Shown here in pieces: positions 17,215-26,001 of a DNA stretch of 64,000 nucleotides. Below the pieces are notes generated by a model, which worked only from the letters and a program-made list of their open reading frames with translations, was not told where the DNA came from and made no database searches. Position numbers and translations under genes: made by a program. The stretch comes from Cypionkella sinensis (lineage in GTDB: Bacteria; Pseudomonadota; Alphaproteobacteria; Rhodobacterales; Rhodobacteraceae), in assembly GCF_042646385.1 (NCBI RefSeq), contig NZ_JBHRTO010000001.1:620001-684000 (forward strand), read 5' to 3'. Position 1 is the first letter of the stretch, and each line of letters opens with the position of its first letter.

Positions 17215-18044
17215 CCGATGCGCTGATACGGATCGCCGAGGCGCTGGAGCGTCTGGCGCCTGCGGCAATGCCCGCGCCCGATTTCAGCGCCGAGGCCTTT
17301 GCCTGGCATACCGGGCCGGATCGGCTGGAGCCGGTCAAGCGCGTGTCGCGCGTCGATATCGGACTGCTGATCGGCGTGGATCGCGCGCGCGATACGCTGC
17401 TGGAAAACACCCGGCATTTTGCGCGCGGACTGCCTGCCAACAATGCGCTGCTTTGGGGCGCGCGCGGGATGGGGAAATCCTCTCTGGTCAAGGCGATCCA
17501 TGCGGCGGTGCGGGCCGAGGGCCATGATCTGAAGATCGTTGAGCTTTCGCGCGAAGACCTGCCCTCAGTGCAGCGCTTGCTGGCGCATCTGCGCGCCGCA
17601 CCCTATCAGTTCATCCTGTTCTGCGACGATCTGTCATTCAGCCATGACGATCAGCACTACAAATCGCTGAAAGCCGTGCTGGATGGCGGTATCGAAGGGC
17701 GACCCGACAATGTCCTGCTTTACGCCACCTCGAACCGTCGCCATCTGATGCCGCGCGATATGATCGAGAATGAACGGTCCACCGCGATCACCCCCGGCGA
17801 GGCGGTCGAGGAAAAGGTGTCGCTGTCGGATCGGTTCGGGTTGTGGCTGGGCTTTCATCCCTGCTCTCAGGATGAATATCTGGCGATGATCCAGGGCTAT
17901 GCCGATGCTTACGGTGTGACGGTGGCACCTGACACGCTGCGCGCCGAGGCGATTGAATGGCAGGCCACGCGCGGCAGCCGCTCGGGCCGGGTGGCGTGGC
18001 AATTTTTCTGCGATCTGGCCGCACGTCACGGGGTTTCTTTGTGA
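17211..18044 (+). CDS. DUF815-family AAA+ ATPase
   Basis: A 277-residue ATPase of the DUF815 family. Walker A is GARGMGKSS (83-91), Walker B-like FILFCDDLSF (134-143), and a sensor-type YATSNRRHLMPRD follows. The function of the family is not established. The chosen ATG overlaps the tatC stop, so it is probably translated as part of the tat operon; the longer frame from 17193 is not needed. Being at the end of tatABC is common in this lineage, as far as I know, but does not prove a role in Tat export. Confidence 0.88.
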   Translation: MTDALIRIAEALERLAPAAMPAPDFSAEAFAWHTGPDRLEPVKRVSRVDIGLLIGVDRARDTLLENTRHFARGLPANNALLWGARGMGKSSLVKAIHAAVRAEGHDLKIVELSREDLPSVQRLLAHLRAAPYQFILFCDDLSFSHDDQHYKSLKAVLDGGIEGRPDNVLLYATSNRRHLMPRDMIENERSTAITPGEAVEEKVSLSDRFGLWLGFHPCSQDEYLAMIQGYADAYGVTVAPDTLRAEAIEWQATRGSRSGRVAWQFFCDLAARHGVSL

Positions 18045-18086
18045 CCCCTTGCCATTTCTGCGTGTGGGCCTGATCTTAGCGGCATC

Positions 18087-19358
18087 ATGATTATAGAAAT
18101 CCTTGTTCTGCTGGCGCTGATCGTTTTGAACGGCGTCTTGTCGATGTCTGAAATGGCGATCGTCTCGGCGCGGCCTGCACGGCTGAAATCGCTGGAGTCG
18201 AAAAGCAAAGGCGCTGCGGCGGCTTTGCGGCTGGCCGAGAATCCGGGGCGGTTTTTGTCAACCGTTCAGATCGGCATCACCATGGTCGGCGTTCTGTCGG
18301 GGGCCTTGTCGGGGGCCACCTTGGGCTTGCGGCTGACCAACTGGTTGATCAGCCTCGGCGTGGATGCCGATTGGGCATCGACCTTTGGGGTCGGTGGGGT
18401 GGTGGTGACGATCACCTATGTCTCGCTGATCATTGGCGAGTTGGTGCCAAAACAGCTTGCCCTGCGCAATGCCGAAGGGGTGGCGATCCGGGTGGCACCG
18501 GCGATGGCGGTGCTGAGCACGGTGACGACGCCGGTGGTGTGGCTGCTCGATTGGTCGGGCAAATCGGTGCTGTGGCTGCTGGGCCAGCGCGGCGATATGG
18601 GCAACAAGGTGACAGAGGAAGAGGTCCACAGCCTGCTGTCCGAGGCGCATGAAGGCGGCGTGCTGGAGGATGGCGAGCGCGAGATGATGGCGGGCGTCAT
18701 GCGGCTTGGCGACCGCACCGCACGCGCGCTGATGACGCCCCGGCATGAGGTGCAGATGCTGGACCTTGAGGCGACCAGTGCCGAGGCGGTGGCAATGATC
18801 CGCAAAATCGCACGGCCGCGGATGCTGGTGCAAAGCCGCGAGAGCGGTGAGGTGGTGGGGATCGTGACGCTGGCCGACGTGTTCAACGTGGTGTCGCGGC
18901 GGGAAGCGCTGGATCTGCGCGCGCTGGTGGTGGATGTGCCGGTGGTGTCGGATCAGGCGGATGCTTTGGATGCTTTGGTGGTGCTGCATAAATCGGTGCA
19001 TCACATCGCGCTGGTCTATGATGAATATGGCCATTTCGAGGGCATCATCACCACCGATGACGTGCTGGAGGCGATCACCGGGGCGGAAAGCTCGGCCGAT
19101 GCGGATGAGCCTGCTTTGCTGGTGCGGGCGGATGGCAGCTTGCTGGTGTCGGGCTGGATGCCTGCGGATGAATTCTGCGACCGGCTGGGATTGTCGCGTG
19201 CCTTGGCGGGGGAATATGACACCGTGGCGGGGCTGGTGCTGCACCAGTTGCGGCGGATGCCGGTGCTGGGCGATATCTTTGTGGCCGAGGGCCATAAGTT
19301 TGAGGTCATCGACCTCGATGGGCTGCGGATTGACAAGATTTTGGTCAGCGAGGTCTGA
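18087..19358 (+). CDS. CorC/HlyC-family membrane protein (CNNM + CBS domains)
   Basis: A 423-residue inner-membrane protein of the hemolysin C/CorC family. It has an N-terminal CNNM/DUF21 membrane domain (about 1-190; GITMVGVLSGALSGA, and ELVPKQLALRNAE), a CBS pair (about 205-335; LMTPRHEVQMLD, then YDEYGHFEGIITTDDVLEAI) and a C-terminal CorC_HlyC domain. Relatives are linked to Mg2+/Co2+ efflux; direct hemolysin activity is doubtful. It begins 42 bases after the DUF815 gene and ends at a clear terminator. Confidence 0.9.
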   Translation: MIIEILVLLALIVLNGVLSMSEMAIVSARPARLKSLESKSKGAAAALRLAENPGRFLSTVQIGITMVGVLSGALSGATLGLRLTNWLISLGVDADWASTFGVGGVVVTITYVSLIIGELVPKQLALRNAEGVAIRVAPAMAVLSTVTTPVVWLLDWSGKSVLWLLGQRGDMGNKVTEEEVHSLLSEAHEGGVLEDGEREMMAGVMRLGDRTARALMTPRHEVQMLDLEATSAEAVAMIRKIARPRMLVQSRESGEVVGIVTLADVFNVVSRREALDLRALVVDVPVVSDQADALDALVVLHKSVHHIALVYDEYGHFEGIITTDDVLEAITGAESSADADEPALLVRADGSLLVSGWMPADEFCDRLGLSRALAGEYDTVAGLVLHQLRRMPVLGDIFVAEGHKFEVIDLDGLRIDKILVSEV

Positions 19359-19363
19359 TTTTT

Positions 19364-19393
19364 CAATGGTCCCAACTCGGGACCATTGTTTTT
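19364..19393 (+). terminator. Intrinsic terminator after the CorC/HlyC gene
   Basis: CAATGGTCCC and GGGACCATTG form a 10-base stem around the loop AACTC, followed by TTTTTATT, starting 6 bases after the stop codon. The core of this hairpin is repeated exactly at 33430-33446. The 222 bases from here to the GNAT gene are less GC-rich than the surroundings and hold no gene I can support. Confidence 0.88.
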
Positions 19394-19615
19394 ATTGGGT
19401 TATTCGGGACGGTTTTTGTTAAGGCTAATAGGGTGTTAGCGTTTGGCGCATAGCGGGGTGTCTTTGGCAGCGATGTTTCAGAAGCAACGACCTAGCCAAA
19501 GAATGCCATTGCCCGCATCAAAGTGGGCGTAGGCAGGACAGATTGAGCGGATCGTGGTGATGTTCGGGCCTTAGTATGCAATGGCGCCAGCTGTGCGGAC
19601 GAAGACGCCGTTCGA

Positions 19616-20032
19616 TTATCCTACCCGGCGCGCCATCCCGAGAGACCGAGGCGCTGTTTCAACAAAGCCAAACTTTTCATAAAGCCGATTTGCGGGAACG
19701 TCGGCGATGAGGCTGACATAGGCTGACGCAGGTAGGTGGCCTGTTACGAATTCCATCAACTCGCGCATGATCGTCTTACCCAGCCCTTGTCCCTGATCGG
19801 ACGGGATCACGGCAATATCAACGATCTGAAAGAAGCAGCCCCCATCTCCGATCAACCTGCCCATGCCCACAACGCGATCCTCCTGCTCAAGCACAACGGC
19901 GAAAAGAGTGCCCGCCAAGCCCCTTGAGGCGGCTTCCTCGGAGAATGGGCTCAAACCCGCCGCCGCGCGAAGGTGCAGATATTCGGTTGCAGTAGGCGTC
20001 CGCTTGACGACCGTGTAGGCCAGTTCTGCCAT
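19616..20032 (-). CDS. GNAT-family N-acetyltransferase
   Basis: A 138-residue acetyl-CoA-dependent acyltransferase of the GNAT fold. The acetyl-CoA loop is DQGQGLGKTIM (around 89-99), preceded by VDIAVIP and followed by NRLYEKFGF, the usual late motif. Substrate unknown. The start at 20032 (MAELAYTVV) has a GAGGAAG site; the longer frame from 20047 starts inside that site. The 282 bases to the next gene upstream contain only a possible coding fragment and a hairpin. Confidence 0.85.
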   Translation of the reverse strand: MAELAYTVVKRTPTATEYLHLRAAAGLSPFSEEAASRGLAGTLFAVVLEQEDRVVGMGRLIGDGGCFFQIVDIAVIPSDQGQGLGKTIMRELMEFVTGHLPASAYVSLIADVPANRLYEKFGFVETAPRSLGMARRVG

Positions 20033-20287
20033 GATCGGCTTCCTCATCGGGTTATAGATTACGCTTGCAGAGACAGCAGGTTACTGAACTTGTCGAATGA
20101 CGGCAAAGGGCGGAAAGCGACCAGACGCTTACTGGACGAGCGGGATATGCAACCGTGCGAAACAGAGGGATGCTCCCGAACTCTGCAGGGTGGGCGGCGC
20201 GACGCGGGCTTTGCCTATGAGTCTCGCAAGACGGGCAATGATTTGACGCCCAGTCAGGTCTGGCACTACGACTAAGACCGATGCGCA

Positions 20288-20306
20288 GCGCCCCTTGACG
20301 GGGCGC
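20288..20306 (+). terminator. GC-rich hairpin between the nlpD-like gene and the gap
   Basis: GCGCCCC and GGGGCGC form a 7-base stem around TTGAC, followed on the plus strand by CTTTCGCCTT. It lies 9 bases beyond the stop of the minus-strand nlpD-like gene and 13 bases after the open frame that ends at 20275. The T run is weak, so terminator function is uncertain. Confidence 0.4.
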
Positions 20307-20314
20307 CTTTCGCC

Positions 20315-21469
20315 TTACTGCAAATATGCCATCGGATCGACGGAATCGACGCCCTTGCGGATCTCAAAGTGCACGAAGGCCGGATCGCCTGCGCGGACCA
20401 CGGCGATGCCTTGGCCTTTGCTTACCTTGTCACCCTTGGCCACCTTCAGGCCATCGACGCCCGCGTAAACTGTCAGGATGCCATCTGCGTGGCGGATCAC
20501 CACAATCGGTGTGCCTTGGGTGTCTTTCGTGATCGCGGCGACGGTGCCATCAGCGGCGGCTTTCACAGAACTGCCCGCAGCGGCGGCGATGTCGATGCCG
20601 TCATTTTTCTTCTTGGCATAGGCGCGGATGATCTTGCCGCTGACTGGCATGGTGAATTTCGACGCCGAAGCGGCGGTGCGGTCTTTGCCCAAGTCGGCGG
20701 CGGGTGCGGGTTTCTCGCTGGCCTTGGCGGGTTTCTCATCCGGCAGCGGTTTTTTCGCCGAAGGTGGTTCGGGTGTGGGCGAGCCGGAACCGGGCGGGGT
20801 GGTAACAGCGACCGGGTCTTTCACGGGCGGGGCCGAGTTTGCGGTCGGGATGATCAGATATTGGCCCTCGCGCACTTCCAGATCGGGGCCGAGACCATTC
20901 CAATCGGCAATCGAGCGTGCCGAGATGTTGTAGATCCGCGCAATCGAGAACGCGGTTTCGCCGCGTTTGACCTGATGGCGGATGGGTTCGCTGCCAGCCG
21001 CTTTGCTGGGCTTGGTCGCGGTGGCTGCGGGTGTGGTGGTGCCGACGCGGTCAAGCGCCGTGGTCGCGATCGAGGAAACATCCACCGAACCGGGGGCTGC
21101 AGTGCTGGCGGTGGCGGTGGGCGCTGCGGCGACGCGGCTGGGCAGGGCGAGGGTTTCGCCTTCGCGCAGGCTGTCGGTGGGCTTCAGGCCGTTGTACTTG
21201 GCAAGCTCGTCTGCGGGGATGCCAACCCGGCCAGCGACGGCAGCGACGGTATCACCGCTACGGGCCACGGCGGCCTGATAGGTCGGGTAAGACAGCACGC
21301 CGCGCGCATCGGCCTGCGGGCGCGGATCGGTGGCGCGCAGGGCAGCGTCAGAGGTATCGAGCGATCCTTTGCCCGCGCGCAGATCCCAGTCGAACGGGCG
21401 GCTGTTGCTACATGCCGAAACCATCAGCACTGCGGAAAGGCCAAGAATGGGAAGGCGCGAAAGGGTCAT
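20315..21469 (-). CDS. nlpD: NlpD-like lipoprotein: two LysM domains and a degenerate M23 (LytM) domain
   Basis: A 384-residue outer-membrane or periplasmic lipoprotein that binds peptidoglycan and probably activates amidases during cell separation, as NlpD/EnvC do. Seen: a lipoprotein signal with lipobox VSAC (Cys20), LysM repeats at about 63-110 and 165-208, a Pro/Lys/Ala-rich linker, and a C-terminal M23 domain from about 272. The zinc ligand motif HxxxD is replaced by NDGID and only HFEIR remains of HxH, so it is probably not a peptidase. It follows surE and pcm in the order known from E. coli (surE-pcm-nlpD), supporting the name. Confidence 0.88.
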   Translation of the reverse strand: MTLSRLPILGLSAVLMVSACSNSRPFDWDLRAGKGSLDTSDAALRATDPRPQADARGVLSYPTYQAAVARSGDTVAAVAGRVGIPADELAKYNGLKPTDSLREGETLALPSRVAAAPTATASTAAPGSVDVSSIATTALDRVGTTTPAATATKPSKAAGSEPIRHQVKRGETAFSIARIYNISARSIADWNGLGPDLEVREGQYLIIPTANSAPPVKDPVAVTTPPGSGSPTPEPPSAKKPLPDEKPAKASEKPAPAADLGKDRTAASASKFTMPVSGKIIRAYAKKKNDGIDIAAAAGSSVKAAADGTVAAITKDTQGTPIVVIRHADGILTVYAGVDGLKVAKGDKVSKGQGIAVVRAGDPAFVHFEIRKGVDSVDPMAYLQ

Positions 21470-21516
21470 GCTTGCCTCTGTCGTTTGCCCAGTTGTTCCG
21501 GGCGTCTTGTTGCGTA

Positions 21517-22182
21517 TTAATCGGCACTAATCCCCTCGACCAGTGGCACAAAGCGCACCGGGCGAAGTTCTTCGTAATCATAGCCTGACTCAAGCCGGGT
21601 GACTTTGATCAGGTGCTGCACTGTATCAGATTGGCCGACCGGCACCACCATGATACCGCCGGTTTTCAACTGCGCCAAGAGCGGGCCGGGCGGGTCTTCG
21701 GCGGCGGCTGTCACGATAATGCGATCAAACGGCGCTTGATCGGGCAAGCCATAGCTGCCGTCGGCTGTCATCGCCACGATGTTGACAAGGCCCATGTCGC
21801 GGAACAATTCCTGCGCCTCACGCACGAGGCGGCGGTGGCGATCCACGGTGTAAACCCGGCGGGCGAGATGGGCGAGAATGGCGGCCTGATATCCAGATCC
21901 GGTGCCGACCTCGAGCACGGTATCGCGCGGGCTGAGGTTCAGCGCCTGCGTCATCAGCGCCACCACAGAGGGCTGGCTGATGGTCTGACCACAGGCGATG
22001 GGCAGCGGCATATCCTCATAGGCACGCTCGGCGAACAGACCGCGCACGAACTGGCCGCGATCCACCCGCTCCATCGCGGACAGCACACGGGCGTCGGTGA
22101 CGCCTTTGGAGCGCAGGGCAAACAGAAATCGCATCTTGCGCTCGGCCGCCGACTCATTTTCGGGCGTGCCGTGTTCCATCAT
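21517..22182 (-). CDS. pcm: Protein-L-isoaspartate O-methyltransferase
   Basis: SAM-dependent repair enzyme that methylates isoaspartyl residues in aged proteins. The 221-residue product has GQTISQP (65-71), the substrate/active-site motif of the family, and the SAM loop EVGTGSGYQ (91-99), followed by YTVDRH and the FDRIIVTAA strand. Two ATGs in tandem begin the frame; the first overlaps the surE stop, so translation is likely coupled. Length is normal. Confidence 0.95.
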   Translation of the reverse strand: MMEHGTPENESAAERKMRFLFALRSKGVTDARVLSAMERVDRGQFVRGLFAERAYEDMPLPIACGQTISQPSVVALMTQALNLSPRDTVLEVGTGSGYQAAILAHLARRVYTVDRHRRLVREAQELFRDMGLVNIVAMTADGSYGLPDQAPFDRIIVTAAAEDPPGPLLAQLKTGGIMVVPVGQSDTVQHLIKVTRLESGYDYEELRPVRFVPLVEGISAD

Positions 22183-22964
22183 CCCAGCCGCTCCGTCAGA
22201 TCGGATAGCGTGTCATGTGCGGTCAGATCGCAGCGCAGCGGCGTGATCGAGATGTAGCCATCCAGATTTACCGCAGCATCTGTTCCGGGCAAGGTGGGCG
22301 TGTGCTGCGGCCCGCCCTTGATCCAGAGAAAGCGTTTGCCGGAAGGCGCGGTGTAGGGCTGGATGCCGAAATTGGTATCACGGCGGAAGCCTTGCGGGGC
22401 AACCTTGTGGCCCTTCACGGCCTTGGCGGCGCAAGGCGGAAAGTTGACGTTGTAGAAGATGCGGTAGTCGTCGGTGGTCCAGATGCCTTTGTCGAGCAGC
22501 GCGCGGATGATCTTCGCGCCATGGGTGGCGGCGGCCTCAAACGGGTCGTCAAGCTCTTCAGTGTCGCGGCCCATGTATTGCGACAGCGCAATCGCGGGGA
22601 TGCCGTGCAGAGCGGCCTCCATCGCGGCGCCGATGGTGCCGGAGTAAAGCACGTTCTCGGCCGAGTTGTTGCCACGGTTGACGCCCGACAGCACCAGATC
22701 GGGCTTGGCCCCTTCCAGCACATCATAAACCCCGGCCAGCACGCAATCGGCGGGCGAGCCTTCGACGGCATAGCGGCGGTCGGCGAGTTTGGCGTTGATC
22801 ATCGGATGGGTGTAGCTGATGCAATGGCCGACGCCGGATTGCTCAAACGCGGGCGCGACTGTCCAGACCTCACCCTTCGGGCCAGCAAGTTCTTGTGCGA
22901 TGCGGGTCAGGGTGACAAGGCCGGGGGCATTGATGCCGTCGTCGTTGGTGATCAGAATGCGCAT
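22179..22964 (-). CDS. surE: 5'/3'-nucleotidase SurE
   Basis: Metal-dependent survival-protein nucleotidase that dephosphorylates nucleoside monophosphates. The 261-residue product starts with the metal motif ITNDDGINAPG (4-14) and has GSPADCV and SGVNRGNNSAENVLYSGT further on, which carry the conserved Asp, Ser and Asn ligands. It is the first gene of surE-pcm-nlpD, with a good promoter candidate just upstream. Confidence 0.95.
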   Translation of the reverse strand: MRILITNDDGINAPGLVTLTRIAQELAGPKGEVWTVAPAFEQSGVGHCISYTHPMINAKLADRRYAVEGSPADCVLAGVYDVLEGAKPDLVLSGVNRGNNSAENVLYSGTIGAAMEAALHGIPAIALSQYMGRDTEELDDPFEAAATHGAKIIRALLDKGIWTTDDYRIFYNVNFPPCAAKAVKGHKVAPQGFRRDTNFGIQPYTAPSGKRFLWIKGGPQHTPTLPGTDAAVNLDGYISITPLRCDLTAHDTLSDLTERLG

Positions 22965-22989
22965 CGGTCTGCCTTTTTATTATGGCGCA

Positions 22990-23018
22990 TTGATAGCGGT
23001 TCGGGGGCTGCGCTTCAA
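22990..23018 (-). promoter_or_regulatory. Predicted sigma-70 promoter of surE-pcm-nlpD
   Basis: Read on the minus strand: TTGAAG (23018-23013), a 17-base spacer, and TATCAA (22995-22990), 25 bases upstream of the surE ATG. Spacing and sequence fit a housekeeping promoter; found by eye only. Confidence 0.5.
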
Positions 23019-23041
23019 GCACTGCTGGTGTGCGGGCGCGG

Positions 23042-23632
23042 TTAAACCGCAATCTGTGCTATGCGTGCCGCTATTTTCGCAAGCTGAGCCGCGCGGCTGG
23101 CTTCGGTGCTGGCGTCTATCGCGTAATCGGGCAGCCACAGGGTTTTGCAGCGGCGGTTGGTGCAGGCGCGCAAGCCTCGCAAAAGCTGGCGTTTGCCGGG
23201 GGCACCCAGCAGCAAATTGTATTGCAGGCGGGTCGCGCCAAGGCTGGTGATCACGCCCAAAAGCCGGATGTTGGGCAGACCGGGTCGCAGCGCATTGCCG
23301 TGCACGTGGAAGGCCACACCGGGGCGCAAGACGCGATCACACCAGCCTTTCAGGATGGCGGGCGGGCCGCTCCACCATGTCGGATGGATCAGGATCAGGC
23401 CCTCGGCCCATTGCAGGGCTTCGATATGAGGCGTCAGTTCGTCGGGGATGGCGTCGGGGTCGGGGTAGCTGCGCCATTCCTCGGCACTCAGTGCAGGCGC
23501 GAAGCTCTCGGCGTAAAGGTCGATCAGTTTAACCGCATGGCCCGCCGCATGGGCAGCTTGCAGCGCCGTATCGCGGCAGGCGGCGGTGTAGCTGGCCGCA
23601 TCGGGATGGGCATAGACGAACAGCAGCCGCAT
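23042..23632 (-). CDS. NAD(P)H oxidoreductase, flavodoxin-2 fold
   Basis: A 196-residue FMN/FAD-dependent quinone- or nitro-reductase-like protein (MdaB/KefF/NQO1 group). Seen: the flavin-binding start LLFVYAHPDAASY (3-15) and the conserved LILIHPTWWSGPPAILKGW with RVLRPGVAF. Substrate unknown. The start overlaps the stop of the upstream EamA gene by one base, so the two are in one transcript. The 77 bases to surE hold the promoter described there. Confidence 0.85.
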   Translation of the reverse strand: MRLLFVYAHPDAASYTAACRDTALQAAHAAGHAVKLIDLYAESFAPALSAEEWRSYPDPDAIPDELTPHIEALQWAEGLILIHPTWWSGPPAILKGWCDRVLRPGVAFHVHGNALRPGLPNIRLLGVITSLGATRLQYNLLLGAPGKRQLLRGLRACTNRRCKTLWLPDYAIDASTEASRAAQLAKIAARIAQIAV

Positions 23633-24531
23633 CAGGCGGGCTGGCCGCGTTGGCTTTGCGCCAGTTTCACCAGCGTGTGCCCGGTGATCACCGCCAGAAT
23701 GACGCTGCCGCCGATCAGGGTTTTCAGCCCCGGATTCTCGCCGATGAACAGCCAGACCAGCAGCGGGCCCGCGATCACCTCCAGCATGGTGATCATCGAG
23801 ACTTCGGCGGCAGGCAGATAGCGCGGGCCGATCTGCAACAGGAAACAGCCGCCCGCCAGTATCACGCCACCAGAGATGGCGATCAGGCCGTATTGCGGCA
23901 GGCTCAGCACCTCCATCGGGGCGAAGGGCAGCGCGATCAGCGAGGTCAGCAGATAGCCAAGCGCGATCGAGGGCATCAGATTGCCCGAGGGGGCCATGCG
24001 TATCACCACATAATAGGCGGCGATCACCACGGCATTGGCCAGCGCAAACAGATCGCCCGACAGATGCCCGCCGCCCAAACTGCCCGCCGCGATGATGCCA
24101 ACGCCGCCAAACACGCCCACAATGGCACCCCAGGTGGCGGCGTCAATGCGCTCACGCAGCACCGCCCATGACATCATCGCGGCGATGAACGGGGCGGTGG
24201 CAAGGATCAACAGCGCATTGGCCGCCGAGGTTTGCCCCAACGAGGCAAGAAAGAACACCGAGCCCACGCCCTGCAAAAAGATCATCGCCAGCGAGGGCCA
24301 GCGCAGCAGTTCCCACCAGTTCGGCAATGTCTCGCGGCCAAACAGCCCGAGCGCAAGCGCGGTGGCGACAAAAGCCGCAACCCCGCGCCAGACCGCGATG
24401 GTCATAGTGTCAGCCTGGATCAGCCGCACCACCAGCACGTCGGGGAAGAAGAACAGCACGCCCAGAACGGTGACGACAAAGCCATAGGCTTGCGGGTTGC
24501 GGGTGGACAGCGGCGCGCGGGCGGTGGTCAT
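23632..24531 (-). CDS. EamA-family (DMT) transporter
   Basis: A 299-residue inner-membrane transporter with two EamA halves and about ten membrane segments. Conserved pieces include TIAVWRGVAAF near the end of the first hairpin and AAEVSMITMLEVIAGPLLVW in the second half. Substrate unknown. The start at 24531 (MTTARAPL) has AGGAG 8 bases upstream; the longer frame to 24705 is not supported. It shares a transcript with the flavodoxin-fold reductase. The 226 bases upstream, towards the divergent exported protein, show no gene. Confidence 0.86.
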   Translation of the reverse strand: MTTARAPLSTRNPQAYGFVVTVLGVLFFFPDVLVVRLIQADTMTIAVWRGVAAFVATALALGLFGRETLPNWWELLRWPSLAMIFLQGVGSVFFLASLGQTSAANALLILATAPFIAAMMSWAVLRERIDAATWGAIVGVFGGVGIIAAGSLGGGHLSGDLFALANAVVIAAYYVVIRMAPSGNLMPSIALGYLLTSLIALPFAPMEVLSLPQYGLIAISGGVILAGGCFLLQIGPRYLPAAEVSMITMLEVIAGPLLVWLFIGENPGLKTLIGGSVILAVITGHTLVKLAQSQRGQPA

Positions 24532-24757
24532 GGGGGAACTCCTCTGCCCGTGGTTATAGCGGATCGGCGGGCAGGGGGAAGGTCTGCGGGCGACAGCGGG
24601 AGGGGTGGATTTGGAGGGCAAATTTCTGAATCCCAGAAGTACATCCTGATACCAGTCCGCCCCAAAATTGGAAATCAAATGCGCTTCGCCCGGATATCGC
24701 CACAAACATAACTTAGGCGATCAGAAAAGTGGGCGCCTTTCCAGCGGAGAAAATGTC

Positions 24758-25765
24758 ATGGTGAATCAAGGAATTGGATCTGCTATGGCTGTTGAATCCT
24801 CAAGATGGGGTTGGCGCAACCTTGCCAACTTGATCATCGTTGCAGCAGGTCTTTTTATCTTGAGCAATGTTCCGATGCTTGGGCAAACCCAGTCTGCTGC
24901 GCTTGACACTTTGCCGATCTGCAAGACCAATCTCGGGCCGGGAGGGCAATGGATGTTTGGGATGCCCGGCATGGTTTATGCGCCTGTTGCCTATGATGAT
25001 GTCAAAGTGTCGGGATCGGATTTGCAAGCGTGGGCGACGGCGAGAAACGGGCTGGGCGTGCTGATCGACAGAGCGTTCAATGCGAAGTGGCCTAGCAAGT
25101 CACCTATGGCGCAGATTGAATTTCTGCGAGGCCCAGAAGGCGTGGTTTATCACTGCATTGTCAACATCGTGCCCTATGATCCTGATTTGGAAGACATCGA
25201 GGCGCTGCAAGTCGGTGATTGCGATCTGAAGCTGGTTGCAGGGCAACCGCAGTTGATGGTTGGCCACGCGCAGGTTTGGGAAACGCCGAAGGACTCGGAG
25301 GAGTTTGTGTTTGGACCGTATCAAGTGATCGATGGGTCCACGCTGTCGCAGCGTAAGATCATGCCGATTGGCTTCGCGGCCGGTGTTTCCATGATCGGTT
25401 GGTTCCCGCGCAATAGCGATGGCACGCTTCTTGCCAATCTTTGCCCTGTCAGGGTCGCCCCCGCGCCGGGAATTGACGGATCAGCGCAGGTTGATGAGAA
25501 AGACCTCTGCACGGCGAGCGACGGCAAGCCGACGCGACTGGCCGTTGGTGAGGTTGTGACGCTGCAAATCGAAAAGCGGGAAGGCCGCGCTTTTGAAGTG
25601 GACGAATACGCATTGGGCGACCCCAAAATTGTGGCTTCAAGCGGATTTGACAAGGTGGCGCAGATGCCGATCTTAAAAGGCATAGCGCCGGGCACAACCT
25701 CGATTGTCTTGCTGAACAATTCGGATGACCTGCAAGCGCGGGTCTGCGAAGTGCAGGTGGAATAA
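24758..25765 (+). CDS. Exported or membrane-anchored protein with a pilus/secretin N-domain-like C-terminus
   Basis: A 335-residue protein I cannot name. It has a membrane segment or uncleaved signal at about 20-40 (NLIIVAAGLFILSNVPMLG), six or so cysteines after it, and a middle region of unknown fold (about 45-250). The last 75 residues run LAVGEVVTLQIEKREG, then ALGDPKIVAS, then LKGIAPGTTSIVLL; that pattern of a beta-sandwich with xGDP and KGxxPGTT matches the small N-terminal domain of CpaC/type II and III secretin proteins. Here it stands at the C-terminus with no secretin barrel. The start at 24758 has GGAGA; the frame open from 24668 looks non-coding before it. Confidence 0.7.
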   Translation: MVNQGIGSAMAVESSRWGWRNLANLIIVAAGLFILSNVPMLGQTQSAALDTLPICKTNLGPGGQWMFGMPGMVYAPVAYDDVKVSGSDLQAWATARNGLGVLIDRAFNAKWPSKSPMAQIEFLRGPEGVVYHCIVNIVPYDPDLEDIEALQVGDCDLKLVAGQPQLMVGHAQVWETPKDSEEFVFGPYQVIDGSTLSQRKIMPIGFAAGVSMIGWFPRNSDGTLLANLCPVRVAPAPGIDGSAQVDEKDLCTASDGKPTRLAVGEVVTLQIEKREGRAFEVDEYALGDPKIVASSGFDKVAQMPILKGIAPGTTSIVLLNNSDDLQARVCEVQVE

Positions 25766-25830
25766 GCCACGCGGTTGTTCCGACCTGACGAATGGGAGGT
25801 TTGCTTGATATGGTTAGGTGGACAGGGTGA

Positions 25831-25852
25831 GGCCCCGGATCGGGTCCGGGGC
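25831..25852. repeat. Intergenic GC-rich palindrome, copy 2
   Basis: CCCCGGA (25833-25839) and TCCGGGG (25845-25851) around TCGGG. It lies in the 236-base gap between the exported protein gene and ilvD, and matches the palindromes at 5138 and 61031. Nothing else in this gap is clear; an open frame across 25887-26001 (MKVSELLRAMRDAK) is too short and unsupported. Confidence 0.55.
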
Positions 25853-26001
25853 GGCTTGAGGCTGCTGGCGGCGTTGCGGATTATCTGTGGCGGGGTGGCC
25901 CTCGCGTGTGATTGCGCCCTTGAAGCCAGACGGTGCAGGGGGCATGAAGGTGTCCGAACTCCTGCGCGCGATGCGGGACGCTAAAGCTATGAGGATCAGC
26001 C

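Noticed and set aside
19389..19615. Insertion sequence remnant in the less GC-rich gap before the GNAT gene
   Set aside because: No transposase-like frame, terminal repeats or target duplication could be found.
25887..26001. Small gene starting MKVSELLRAM just before ilvD
   Set aside because: The frame enters ilvD, has no ribosome-binding site and no recognised likeness.
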